64,000 bases of DNA from Botryotinia globosa. Taxonomy: Eukaryota; Ascomycota; Leotiomycetes; Helotiales; Sclerotiniaceae. The DNA lies in contig RCSZ01000002.1 of NCBI GenBank assembly GCA_014898425.1, positions 1,364,001-1,428,000 of the forward strand, read 5' to 3'. A program made the translations under genes and the position numbers. The notes under the pieces are model-generated. The model searched no databases. It was not told the DNA's origin and saw only the letters and a program-made list of their open reading frames with translations. How positions within the stretch are numbered: the first letter of the stretch is position 1; every line of letters begins with the position of its first letter. Of this stretch, positions 1 through 9,179 are shown one piece after another.

Positions 1-330
1 ATATTGATAAATTAATTAATGATTTTATTAACAAAATATATAGAATATTTAAATTAATTATAATCATATATATAATACTTTAAAACCCTTTTAGTTATTA
101 TTGATTATTAGATATTTAAAAGGATTTTTGAATAATCTTACAAAATTATAGATTAATAAACAATAAGATTTTTTATTGTAATCATCTCTTCATTTTTTTT
201 TCTATTAAATTTTATATATAGATCATATACCGCATATATTTAATTGGATTAGTTAAATATTTAGATTGTATCAAAATTATTGATCTTATTTTTTATATAT
301 ATTAGTATTCTGAATATTAGTGATTCTGCT
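1..330. other. AT-rich relic, no gene
   Basis: Very AT-rich sequence without an open frame of note. It has the same TA-rich look as the large island further right and ends abruptly at about position 330, where base composition becomes ordinary. It is probably the edge of another RIP-degraded repeat; no element could be recognised. Confidence 0.5.
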
Positions 331-539
331 TCAGGAAACCGCAGCTTCCTGAACAGGGAATACCTCGCTTAATCCAATGGCCGCTGTACCGCTACCCACT
401 ATGCGGCCGCTAGAGCCTGCCCCCTGCACACTTCTGTATAAATCCAGCGCTGCTTCCCACGTCCCTTGCTGCTCTGATCTCACCCAAAATTTACTTTCAA
501 TTTTCATTTCCTCTCTCCACCTACCACCCAGGTATTGTT

Positions 540-1310
540 GGTCCTAAGAAAATTGCGGCTGGACGTCTCCTCTGTTTAAGTGCCTATTCTGCCACCCCTC
601 AAATTTCCTTTTGAGGCCTTTGACCGGGCTTTTGATACGTCCTTAACCTCTATTGGGTCCTTTCTCATTCTCTACCTGTAAGATACAACCTTACTCTCTC
701 ACTAATGATCCACGCCCAGTTAGGTTCGGTGTCGCCGTGCTCATTATCATACCCAATATCCAATCGATTTTGGCTTGTGGGCATACTTCCTTGCTTTCAT
801 CTGCGAGACCCCAATCTTTCACAATACCTGGCATCCTTTCTACACCAGTGTAGGAAATTCTTGTTAGGCTTTCTTTGAAGCTTCCACCAACTTCGCCCCC
901 TAGGACCTTAGTTGGTATCAAACGTTCCGAATACAGGAAAGTCATTGCGGATTATGCTAAAGTCAATGGAAATGATCAAGTGAACCTCCACGATTACTAT
1001 GGCAACAACAGTTCCGCAGTTGACATGGCATAATAACAAGGAGGTAGTATATGGTTTCAGCATGCATAGGTAGGAGGATCTAGACTGTCCCAACAGCTTA
1101 GGAGTGTCGTTTGCCTTCCTCTTCTCTCCAACCTCTCATTAATCTCCAAAATTGATCAAGTTTGAAAGTCACAGCATTGGAAATGATCAATTTCCCTATC
1201 TGAGTTGGAGTTATCGTAGGAATGGCAGAAACATGGATCCACTGATTAGTTGGTCTTTTGGACATTGTAGATATTGATTCGCAATCGATTTGTAGGGTTA
1301 CAAAAGTCAT
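540..1310 (+). repeat. Diverged tandem duplication, copy 1
   Basis: This stretch aligns by eye with about 1340-2060. Shared landmarks include GGAAATTCTTGT (854 and 1717), GTCGCCG (731 and 1549), and the pairs around ACAGTTCCGCAGTTGA / ACAGTTCCACAGTTGA. Spacing between the copies is 861 bases over the 3' part and 818 near the 5' part, so there is an indel of about 43 bases. Divergence is high (old duplication) and is not RIP-like: both strands and many base changes are involved. Confidence 0.7.
854..1033 (+). pseudogene. Unknown coding fragment, copy 1
   Basis: An open plus-strand frame of 59 codons with no ATG, ending in TAA at 1031-1033. It begins directly after an AG (TGTAG|GAAATT), which could be a splice acceptor. 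The conceptual C-terminus has the motif YAKVNGNDQVNLHDYYGNNS. The same protein pattern recurs in the second copy 861 bases downstream, with conservative changes, which is why I believe it was coding. Upstream, another shared segment encodes a conserved ILPCF-x-L-x-D pattern (about 783 and 1644). I do not recognise the family. Exon limits and start are unresolved. Confidence 0.4.
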
Positions 1311-1339
1311 TTGAGCTATTTTCCTCTCTATTTACTATT

Positions 1340-2060
1340 CCAGGTATTGCCTATTTTGGTATCTTCAAGTTTCCTGTTTAGACTTCGATCGAGTTTGATT
1401 GCCTATTTTGGCAATCTCTCATTTCCTGTTCAGGCTTCTACTGGCCTTTGGATCTGCCCTTAGCCTTTAGTGAGTCCTCTCCTATTCTCCACCTGCTAAC
1501 ATGCAATCGTGTTCCTTTACTGATAACGCATGCTCAGCTGAACTCGGCGTCGCCGATGTTGTTTGAACCCTAATCACCAGCATTGCACTACGCATAATCC
1601 ACATCATCCTCCTCCAATTATCCAGTCAACCTTGCTTCATAAGCATCCTTCCCTGCTTTTCGTTAACAGATTCTCAATCTATCGTTCCATCCAGCATGCT
1701 CAACGTTCCGGAATAGGAAATTCTTGTCAAGCTTGCTCAGGGGCTTCGCCTCAAATTCCCTATCTAATCTCAACCAGCTGATCTCGAAGATTTGAAAGAG
1801 GAAACTGGTTAGGTATTCTAAAGTTAAGGGGATTAGCCCAGTGGATCTCCAGGATTTTTATGATCACAGTTCCACAGTTGATGTGGTATTGAAATAGAGC
1901 GATGGTACATAGGTCCAGTATGCATGATAAAGAGAATCTAGGGTATTCAATATCCTGGGAGTGTTGTTCACCTTCCTCATTTGACCCGCTACTTATCAAT
2001 CCCCAACAAAGGTGTAGTCTCGAAAGTTACGACATTGCAAATGAGTAATTCGTTTGTTTG
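1340..2060 (+). repeat. Diverged tandem duplication, copy 2
   Basis: Second copy of the segment described at 540-1310. At its 5' end there is a further small internal duplication of roughly 50 bases: two blocks starting TTGCCTATTTTGG near 1347 and 1398, each followed by TTTCCTGTT. The copy contains frame changes relative to copy 1. Confidence 0.65.
1717..1897 (+). pseudogene. Unknown coding fragment, copy 2
   Basis: Homologue of 854-1033. It starts with the same EILV codons after TAG|GAAATT, but the frame is interrupted by a stop (TAA near 1765) and shifts before the conserved C-terminal part at 1814-1897. That part reads YSKVKGISPVDLQDFYDHSS and then reaches TAG at 1895. Broken frame and no start, so a pseudogene or misjudged exon structure. 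Family not recognised. Confidence 0.35.
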
Positions 2061-2767
2061 AGATAAAATATATGGTGAAAATAAGAAGAAATAATGGAAC
2101 CCTTGATCAACTGGGTTTTTGCACATGAAGGCGAGTCTTGATACTACTTGAACTTTTCAATGGATACTTACATGGGAGAAGGGTCTTCGTTTCCTTGATT
2201 CATTTCGTATACTCGGATTTATCGAGATCTATCAACATAGTGCTAATGATGGTTTTTATTTAGTTTACCAGATTACTAGAAACCCGTTTTGAGGTATTTG
2301 AGCTACTTTATAGCGAAGCAATTGTTAATCATATCTCTCGGCCTATTTCCCAATATCTTTTGATGGATTAATATCCAGTATTTTCCCTTTATACCTTACT
2401 GTGATCAACAAACTACAGTTCATTCATACCTAATAGATCAGAGCGAGGCGCAGCTATTCCTTCCTCCTTTTGGCATGAAGATAAGAAAGGAGAGGATCTT
2501 ACAATATTATCATGCATGAGACTATTCATTTACTTATTACCAGCCCCATGATGAGCAGGGCAGGGTTAAGAAGATGCAAGATCTAGTGTGCTCGAATGGG
2601 TAGAGCGGAACACATCTTCCACGAATAAGGTCCATATTATAGCATTCTTTGTCTTTGAGCTTGAAAAGAAGTTGTGTATATAAGGAACGGCGAAATACCA
2701 CTTTTTGAATGAGAACTTCAACCATCATTTTCCCGAATTTCTTCTTTCACATATAATCCCTTTCCAA
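2061..2767 (+). promoter_or_regulatory. Upstream region of the chromo/SANT gene
   Basis: Normal-composition intergenic stretch between the tandem duplication and the first ATG of the gene at 2768. No open frame, clear TATA box or repeat could be supported. It probably holds the promoter and 5' untranslated region. Confidence 0.3.
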
Positions 2768-4717
2768 ATGAATTCCTTGAAAATTATTCCTTACAGTTAC
2801 GTCCCAACAAAGCCGCCTAAAGAACGCAAACCACAGGTTGAGAAGCCAACAAAACACGAAATTCAAATTGGAACTCATGAGTTGAGCGTAGAGGCTAATC
2901 TCAACCATCTAAAAGGTATTGGATATTTGAACTTCAAAAAATATCATTATACTCACTAAGAATGAAGCAGGAAATAATATCCTCAGTCCTCAGGTTTCAG
3001 AATCTATAGATAGAGGTAATATGAGTACAACAACAAACTCTGGACACCCTGAGGCTATTGGTATGTTAAATTCATTATACATACAAAATATGGATATAAA
3101 CTGATTTGTACTAGAATACGATAATCATGATTCCGATATTAATTCCTGTTTTGGGGATCTTGGACCTATCTTTGAAGAATGTAACCACTTCAATGAAACG
3201 CAAAACACAGCGTTTTCGACTATAGCTGAGAACGATAACCTCAATACTTCTCGAGAAGCTGCAAAAGCTCTCGATCATCTAACGAACCCTGTCATTGGTT
3301 TTGCAGTAGAGAAGGGTTCATCAGTAGCGCCAGAGCCTGCTGAGATTGGTAACCCTGCAATTAATGCTGTTAATATATCGAAACAGAGACAGGAAGATCA
3401 GTGTAAGTAACCTTTCCTTTTAACCATATAACACAAACTCTAACAAACGATAGGCAATCTTTTGAACAGTCCAAGTATGTATTATATATAATGAATTAGA
3501 CAAAAACATTTAGAACTAACACATTTTTAGAGTCGCCTATTTTGGTCCAACCCCTTACGTATTATGATAATAATCATACAGTCTCTCATAATCTCATGCA
3601 AGGTAATGAGGACGATTTAACCAAATGCGACAACGGTAAATCTATCCAAATTAATCGAAGTGTTGCCGAAACTACCAATACGAACCATGGTGGTGAGAGT
3701 GATATCGAGCTCCGTCATTCTTCTGTATGGTACCGCTTTGGACCAAGCACAAGTAATATCTCTCAAGATTCCAATTATATCGCACAAGTTTCGGATGCTA
3801 GCTGCGAGCGTGAATTTTATAACATTATCGGCAAAGAAGATATTGATGGTGAAGTGCATTACCTAGTAGATTGGACACCGACCTTAATTCGAGGTGAGAT
3901 ATTGAAAGAAGCAAAAGCTCAACCACTTATCGATCGATTTGAAACTCGATGCCAATCTCAAAAAGCCGCTTTAGGGTTTGAATATAATCCTCCGCCTCAC
4001 CATCAAGATTTCAATGAAAATTTGCCAAAAAAACAACAGCATAAAAAGATAGCGATAGAAAAAACAAGGGAAAATAATAAAAATAAATATACTCAAAATA
4101 GATGGGAATAAAAACAATAACAGCAGGGGAATATCAGCGACACTGATCATCTTGATGATAGCAGTCCTGATTCAAGCGTCAAGGATAACAAATTCCGACC
4201 TGCAAAACGGCGGAAAGTCCCTTCAATGCCTACCAATTACGATTTAACACCACCTCATAAACATAATAAAAGGCATCGTCTCAGACAGCGCCATACCCTT
4301 GCAACGCTTTCGATTAAGCAACTTGACATGGATAAAGTACAACCTCAGGGCCTTGACGGACGTTCACTAATGCCTATCGATAAACATCATCGCTATCCAC
4401 TTACTCTCTCGAAATCATCTGGTATTATCTCTAATAATACAATATATGCAGGGATCTCAACCCGTTGCGATAATGTCGTACATTCCAAAGTGCAGAAAGC
4501 AAAACCCCTAAGCATTTGTAGTGTTGTCATATATTCTAAGGTGCAACCACTAATATTGCGAACAAAGAGAAATTCGGCTCGATGGACATCAAGCGAAAAT
4601 AAGACACTCCTTAGAATGAAAAAGAGTGGCCGCTCTTGGGAGGAGATTCATAATACCCTTCCACATCGAACCCAAGGGGCGATCCAAGTACAATATTCTA
4701 CAAAACTGAAAAAGTAA
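2768..4717 (+). pseudogene. Chromo-like plus SANT/Myb-like protein gene with two internal stops
   Basis: A five-exon model reads in one frame: 2768-2915, 3001-3060, 3115-3402, 3454-3474 and 3531-4717. Introns have good fungal sites (GTATGT..CTAG, GTAAGT..ATAG, GTATGT..TTTAG); the first (2916-3000) is less certain. Exon 5 holds a chromo-like segment (about 3800-3960; EFYNIIGKEDIDGEVHYLVD then a helix ending LIDRFETRC), a basic NLS-like run (PAKRRKVP, about 4197-4220) and a C-terminal SANT/Myb-like segment (RWTSSENKTLLRMKKSGRSW, ending YSTKLKK, about 4579-4714). Two in-frame TAA codons at 4109 and 4118 separate the halves. No GT donor lies nearby, so an intron is unlikely. Both are one C-to-T change from CAA inside a Gln-rich tract. 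Likely nuclear, chromatin or DNA binding; exact role unknown. It may still make a truncated chromo-like protein. Confidence 0.6.
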
Positions 4718-5300
4718 TGAAAGAAGCTCTGCTAGATTCTTTTGGTTTTTTTGGGTACATAAGAAGAAACAATTCTTCATTTGAGCAGGAGTATCCTATA
4801 CGCTTATCTTTCATTTCTATAAATGACTCTGAGAATGGGATACATGGTGATTCACCATTGTTTCTCCCTCACCACAATCCATGGCATAGTCAAGACAATG
4901 AACCAACAATGAACCAAGCTAAGAATATAAAGCAAGAACTGTGACAACCCACCAGATACACCCAGATGAAATCCCTAGAACTATAGTTCCTTTGTTGATT
5001 TGGTTATTCAATCGGAAGAGAGAGGTATCGAGCTAAAGGAAGACCCCTGTCATTTTCTTCTTATGATCACTTGTGTTATTATGTAATCACATCTTAGTTT
5101 CCGGAACTTGTCAATGGATAGCCGGACCTAGGCTCACCAGCCCCGGATTTGATATGAGGAGAGCATGTCTTGCTTTAATTCAGTAATTCAAATGGCCTCG
5201 AGACAGTTGATTTACACAACAGCTTGATTTCCACATTGATCCTAAGCTGTTGTGTACATAAAAATCAATTACTGAAACAAATATCAAGTAACGTAATTTA
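4718..5300. other. Intergenic region left of the pogo element
   Basis: Downstream flank of the chromo/SANT gene. A short open frame continues to about 4944 but shows no recognisable motif and is most likely 3' untranslated sequence. The rest has normal composition to about 5260. It contains the inverted repeat listed separately and ends at the TA target of the pogo element. Confidence 0.4.
5179..5276. repeat. Two-tier inverted repeat
   Basis: A perfect 12-base inverted repeat, ACACAACAGCTT (5214-5225) and AAGCTGTTGTGT (5244-5255), encloses an 18-base loop. An outer perfect 10-base pair, TTCAGTAATT (5179-5188) and AATTACTGAA (5267-5276), encloses it. The structure lies 24 bases left of the pogo insertion. 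It could be a small fold-back element, a bidirectional terminator for the gene upstream, or part of an older transposon end. Confidence 0.55.
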
Positions 5301-7115
5301 TCACCGAGTGGGCCACTTTTACCTCAATTTACACTCTTTATATTCAATACGCGTTTTATCAATCATTTATTATGAAATCTACAAACAAAGAAGTATATTT
5401 ATTTTTAACTATCGAAGTTTTTCAAAAAGATAAAAAACTAAACATTTGGAAAATTGTTTGATTATATAATATATTTTATACAATAATTACTTATAGAATG
5501 AACAATTTAATTTTGTATATAGAGATTCGAGTGAATTGTTATAAGATTATAGAATTAAAAAAGATAATAATTATTGAATATATATTTGATATAAATTAAA
5601 AAGGATTACTATCTAAAATCAAAAATATGAAAGATATAATGAATTATATTTTTGAATCGAGGAATATAAAATGTATTGAAAAGCTTTAAATGCATCGATT
5701 TGTAAAATATCGAATCGAATTAAAAATGTGTTTTAATTATATTTATAACTTTCAAAAAGCTTTCTATAAAGATCTTAAGTTTATTAAAGATTGATTTTGG
5801 TTAATATCAAATATGTGAGTAAAATATGATATTCAGGATTGCGATTTTTACAATTTTGATAAAACAGGTTTTATAATGGGGATTATAAGTGTAGTAATGG
5901 TTGTTATTAGTGCTGAGAAATGCAGCAGAAGTAAATCAATACAATCAGGTAATCGAGAATGAGCTATAGCAATAATATACGGAAATGGGGAGGGTGAAAC
6001 TATTCCCCCATTTCTAGTGGTTCAAGGACAGATTCATTTCTCCAATTGGTATATCGAAACCAATCTTCCTGCGGAATGGGCTATTAAACCTACAGCTAAT
6101 GGATGGAAAAATAATGAGATGGGTTTAGAATGGTTGAAACATTTCGATAAGTACACTAAGAATCAAAGAAAGGGCAAATATTGAATATTGATATTAGATG
6201 GGCATGAAAGTTATGAATCAATAGCTTTTCAAGTATATTGCAAAGAGAACAATATTATATATTTATGTTTACTAGCACATTCAAGTTATTTAACTCAGCC
6301 ATTTGATGTTGGCTGTTTTGGTAATCTGAAACGTTCATATGGTAGTCAAATTGGTGAATTTATCAAGGCATATATTAATCATATTTCGAAGATTGAATTC
6401 TTTATAGCTTTTAAAGTTGTATATGAAGAATCGATTACTAGTCAGAATATGAAATCAGGATTTCGAGGAGTAGATTTAATATCATTCAATCCTGAAGCTA
6501 TTCTTTCGAAATTAGATATTCAAGTTCACACACCTACTCCCCCCCCTTTCAATCTAGATCAATAAATCTCTCAAACCCCTCACAATCCAACTGAAGCTTT
6601 TTCTCAATCAATATTAGTTAAATCTCGAATAACTCATCATCAATCAAGCTCCCCTACACCTATATTTGAGACTGTACTAGCTCTAGCTAAAGGTACAGAG
6701 CGATTAGCTCATGAAAACACTCTCTTGAATGCAGAGAATCGTACACTTCGAAAGGCAAATGAGGCATTAAGCAAACGTCGACGCGCGAAAAAAACTCAAT
6801 TACGTCAAGGAGGGGTACTTACTGGACAAGAGGCTTTAGATATATTATCTCAACAAGAGATTGATATTCAGATTCAACGCGACGAGCGTCAAAAAGGGGG
6901 GAATTCTAATAGGGAAGCATCTTCTATTCGATGTTGTAGTAAGTGTGGGAAAACAGGACATAATGCAAGAACTTGTCAAAATGATAGAATAGATCCTAGA
7001 TTATTAGATTCTTAATAATTTTAATCAATTGATTCAATTGTTGTTGAATAATATAGATTTAAAGTGGTTGAATAGTATAAAAAGTGGCGACCCGGTGATA
7101 TTGGCGACCCGGTGA
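5301..7115 (+). mobile_element. pogo/Fot1-type DNA transposon, decayed, with TA target duplication
   Basis: A class II element of 1815 bases flanked by TA (5299-5300 and 7116-7117). The left end is TCACCGAGTGGGCCACTTTT. The right end, read on the minus strand, is TCACCGGGTCGCCA followed after three bases by a second TCACCGGGTCGCCACTTTTT, so the right terminal repeat is partly duplicated. The transposase frame runs left to right inside. Size and TA target fit the Tc1/mariner-related pogo group. Transposase decay makes it non-autonomous. Confidence 0.85.
5552..7015 (+). pseudogene. pogo-type DDE transposase with zinc knuckle, stop-riddled
   Basis: One uninterrupted register from at least 5552 to the stop at 7015, broken only by substitution stops: TAA or TGA where Gln or Trp is expected, e.g. 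TGA just before the ILILDGHE block near 6182 and TAA at 6563. Order: a helix-turn-helix/CENP-B-like N-terminus (RFVKYRIELK near 5700); first catalytic region NFDKTGFIMG (near 5860); second Asp in LILDGHES (6193 on); the HSSYLTQPFDVGCFGNLKR block (about 6280); FRGVDLISFNPEA (about 6460); a basic, coiled-coil-like stretch; and a C-terminal CCHC knuckle (CxxCxxxGHxxxxC, about 6940-6980). No frameshift is seen, so C/G-to-T/A changes alone explain the damage. The true start is not visible. Confidence 0.85.
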
Positions 7116-7117
7116 TA

Positions 7118-7388
7118 AACCACGTTATAGTACAAATATACATTGGAGTAGCAGCAATTCCCGGCTATTTAGCTGATAGGCACAAATCTGCATTGAAATA
7201 CCGAAAGTCGTTAATCGGTTTATTGAGGATTACATATAGATATACGATCATAGGACTATCATACTACTTGTAGATGGGTCTACTTCATAGACCATCAATC
7301 CCATTGTTAATGGATAACAATGTCAGCATTGTGAATACAAGACCCAGAATCACAGAATTAGAAAGCATCATAGCAATAAGGAGTATAA
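7118..7388. other. Intergenic, no gene seen
   Basis: Normal-composition sequence between the right end of the pogo element and the next coding-like frame. No open frame, repeat or regulatory site could be supported. Confidence 0.4.
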
Positions 7389-7859
7389 GAAAAACAGGTT
7401 ACAGATAAAGATTTATTCCGGGTAGCGAGATTACAATCACGGTTATGGTTTGATGATCGAAACGTACGATGTTGGGTAGTAGATGAAGGTAAGGGGCAAC
7501 AGCAAGAACATCAAGCACATCGAGATTGAACCCAGGATATAGTGGAAGAAATTGACGATAGCGAGCAGGAAGATGATCCGCCCAGTGATCAGGAAAGTAA
7601 TCGAGGAGAGAAAAGAAATCGCAGAGAAGTGTACGATGCAATTGCGCAAGAGATAGAGAAGGAGACTGAGAAACGGTTACGACATTCTCCTTACAAAATC
7701 TTCGCCGAATATAATATTCCCTCACCAGAAGTAAGTCTTACGCCGCGTAATTCGGACCAACATCATATCTTGTGGGCCATCACTCAGAACAACCCAGATA
7801 ACTTTTCTCATGAATTCCAATTCCGCCTTTCAATATCCCATGTATATCGATTAAAGTAG
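7389..7859 (+). pseudogene. Unknown acidic/basic coding segment with one internal stop
   Basis: A single plus-strand frame runs from 7389 (after TAA at 7386) to the stop at 7857-7859. It is broken only by TGA at 7527, in a context where Trp would fit. Readable pieces are KDLFRVARLQSRLWFDDRN, then a Gln-rich run, then EEIDDSEQEDDPPSDQESNR and RREVYDAIAQEIEKETEKRL, a charged, probably helical stretch. GTAAGT at 7731 could be a splice donor, so the last codons are doubtful. It converges on the DUF3632 gene with a 33-base gap. I do not recognise the family; a remnant of a larger gene or of a transposon protein are both possible. Confidence 0.4.
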
Positions 7860-7892
7860 ACCTAGAGCCTTTATATCGTCTTCTACCCTATA

Positions 7893-8969
7893 TCACTGCT
7901 TTCTCTTATAATACCACTCCATGTCCTGCTTGGTGCCATCTATAGACTCAATTCTTTCACCCCAGAACTTCATCGTTTTCCATGCTTTCGATGCCAGCGG
8001 TGCGACCTCTTCATTCCTACAACGACTGATCTCTTCAAGCCTATCCCTCCAAAATATCCACCTGGCTGCACTAAATCCCGAATTGGGCATAATCTGTGCG
8101 TTTTTGGCCAACTCCCCCGTTTCTGAAAGACCGGATTCGAAATTCTGATTCAGAATGCAGAGGGTTTCGATTTTGTGGCCGCAGTACTGAAACCACACTA
8201 TTGCGGCGGGTAGAAGGTCCGCAATAGTAGTCAGGCGTTTCTCAGAATCGTGGCTAGTAGCTTCTGCTCCACTTGTCAACGGCCGCGGGGTCTCAAGGGT
8301 ATCACGCAGGATCCAAATCGCAACCAGGCACAACTCAGGATCACGAACTCCAACAGAGGCGAGTCGGGCGACGAAAGCACTTAGGTTGTGGCGCTGGGCG
8401 GCAGGGATGCTTGTGGAGATAGCCCATGCTGCTCGTATTTCTTCCACGAGGAAAGGAAGATCGCTCCATATGTTACCATCGGAGGTAGTTGCTATTTCCA
8501 TCTCTGGATCATCCCTCTTCTCCTTTGAATCCACAATCTTCCGAGAAAGAACACCCATCTCCCTTGTATGTAGCACTTGGCTCACCAATCTGTCTTGCGC
8601 AGGGTGGTCTGCAGCTATAAGTCTGGCTCCTTGTACGCACATATACCATAGCTCGCGGAGGTCGTACTCGTACAGCTCTATAGGATGAGTAAGCCCAGTT
8701 TGTGCGTATCGACTAGCAATGGTTCTTGTGAATAACCGGGCTTTGTGCCAGAATGCATTGGAGTCGTCATAGCCTGCTTCCTCGAGCTCAGCGTCTATTG
8801 CATCCTTATGTAATATATGAAACTCTGAGCGGCTTTTGAGTCTGTCATTTAAGGAAGCCATACCGAGTGGGCTTGATCGGATGGGTTTGGTTGAGTGAAG
8901 ATTGTTGAATGGAAGTAGAGAGGACAGTGCGAGGGAGAGTGCGGGTTCTAGAGACGCTGAAGGGCTCAA
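7893..8969 (-). CDS. DUF3632 family protein
   Basis: Intact 358-codon frame without introns and with ordinary codon use. The sequence resembles the fungal DUF3632 family: an N-terminal helical part (NDRLKSRSEF, WHKARLFTRTIASRYAQ), the WSDLPFLVEEIRAAW block (about residues 175-190), NLSAFVARLASVGVRDPELC and AIWILRDTLE (about 200-235), LLPAAIVWFQYCGHKI (about 258-273) and a C-terminal SAARWIFWRDRLEEIS block. The function of this family is unknown; proteins are soluble and helical, with no signal peptide or membrane segment here. Two starts are possible: Met at 8969, or Met-37 at 8861, after which the well-conserved part begins. It is the last intact gene before the AT-rich island. Confidence 0.8.
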   Translation of the reverse strand: MSPSASLEPALSLALSSLLPFNNLHSTKPIRSSPLGMASLNDRLKSRSEFHILHKDAIDAELEEAGYDDSNAFWHKARLFTRTIASRYAQTGLTHPIELYEYDLRELWYMCVQGARLIAADHPAQDRLVSQVLHTREMGVLSRKIVDSKEKRDDPEMEIATTSDGNIWSDLPFLVEEIRAAWAISTSIPAAQRHNLSAFVARLASVGVRDPELCLVAIWILRDTLETPRPLTSGAEATSHDSEKRLTTIADLLPAAIVWFQYCGHKIETLCILNQNFESGLSETGELAKNAQIMPNSGFSAARWIFWRDRLEEISRCRNEEVAPLASKAWKTMKFWGERIESIDGTKQDMEWYYKRKQ

Positions 8970-9063
8970 GACTGAAGCGGGGCCATTAATGAGTTAGCAC
9001 GCCTTGGCTAGCATCACCAATTATTCAGGTTATTGTGAGTTCATTGGGTGTGAGACAAGGATC

Positions 9064-9077
9064 CTGTGACGTCACAG
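9064..9077. promoter_or_regulatory. CRE-type palindrome CTGTGACGTCACAG
   Basis: A perfect 14-base palindrome with the TGACGTCA core recognised by bZIP factors of the ATF/CREB type. It lies 95 bases upstream of the first ATG of the DUF3632 gene. A CCAAT pentamer follows at 9101-9105. Both are well placed for promoter elements of that minus-strand gene; activity is inferred. Confidence 0.6.
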
Positions 9078-9179
9078 CTATCTACCTGCATTCTATCTAA
9101 CCAATAAAAGGAATTATTGCGATATGAGTCAGCAAGGTATATAGAAGAGAATCATATGATTACCGTGAAGTAGTATTGG

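Noticed and set aside
2916..2960. A 45-base first intron ending at CACTAAG in the chromo/SANT gene
   Set aside because: Joining there gives GAA TGA at once. The acceptor TTTCAG at 3000 keeps the frame open and was preferred, though the choice is not certain.
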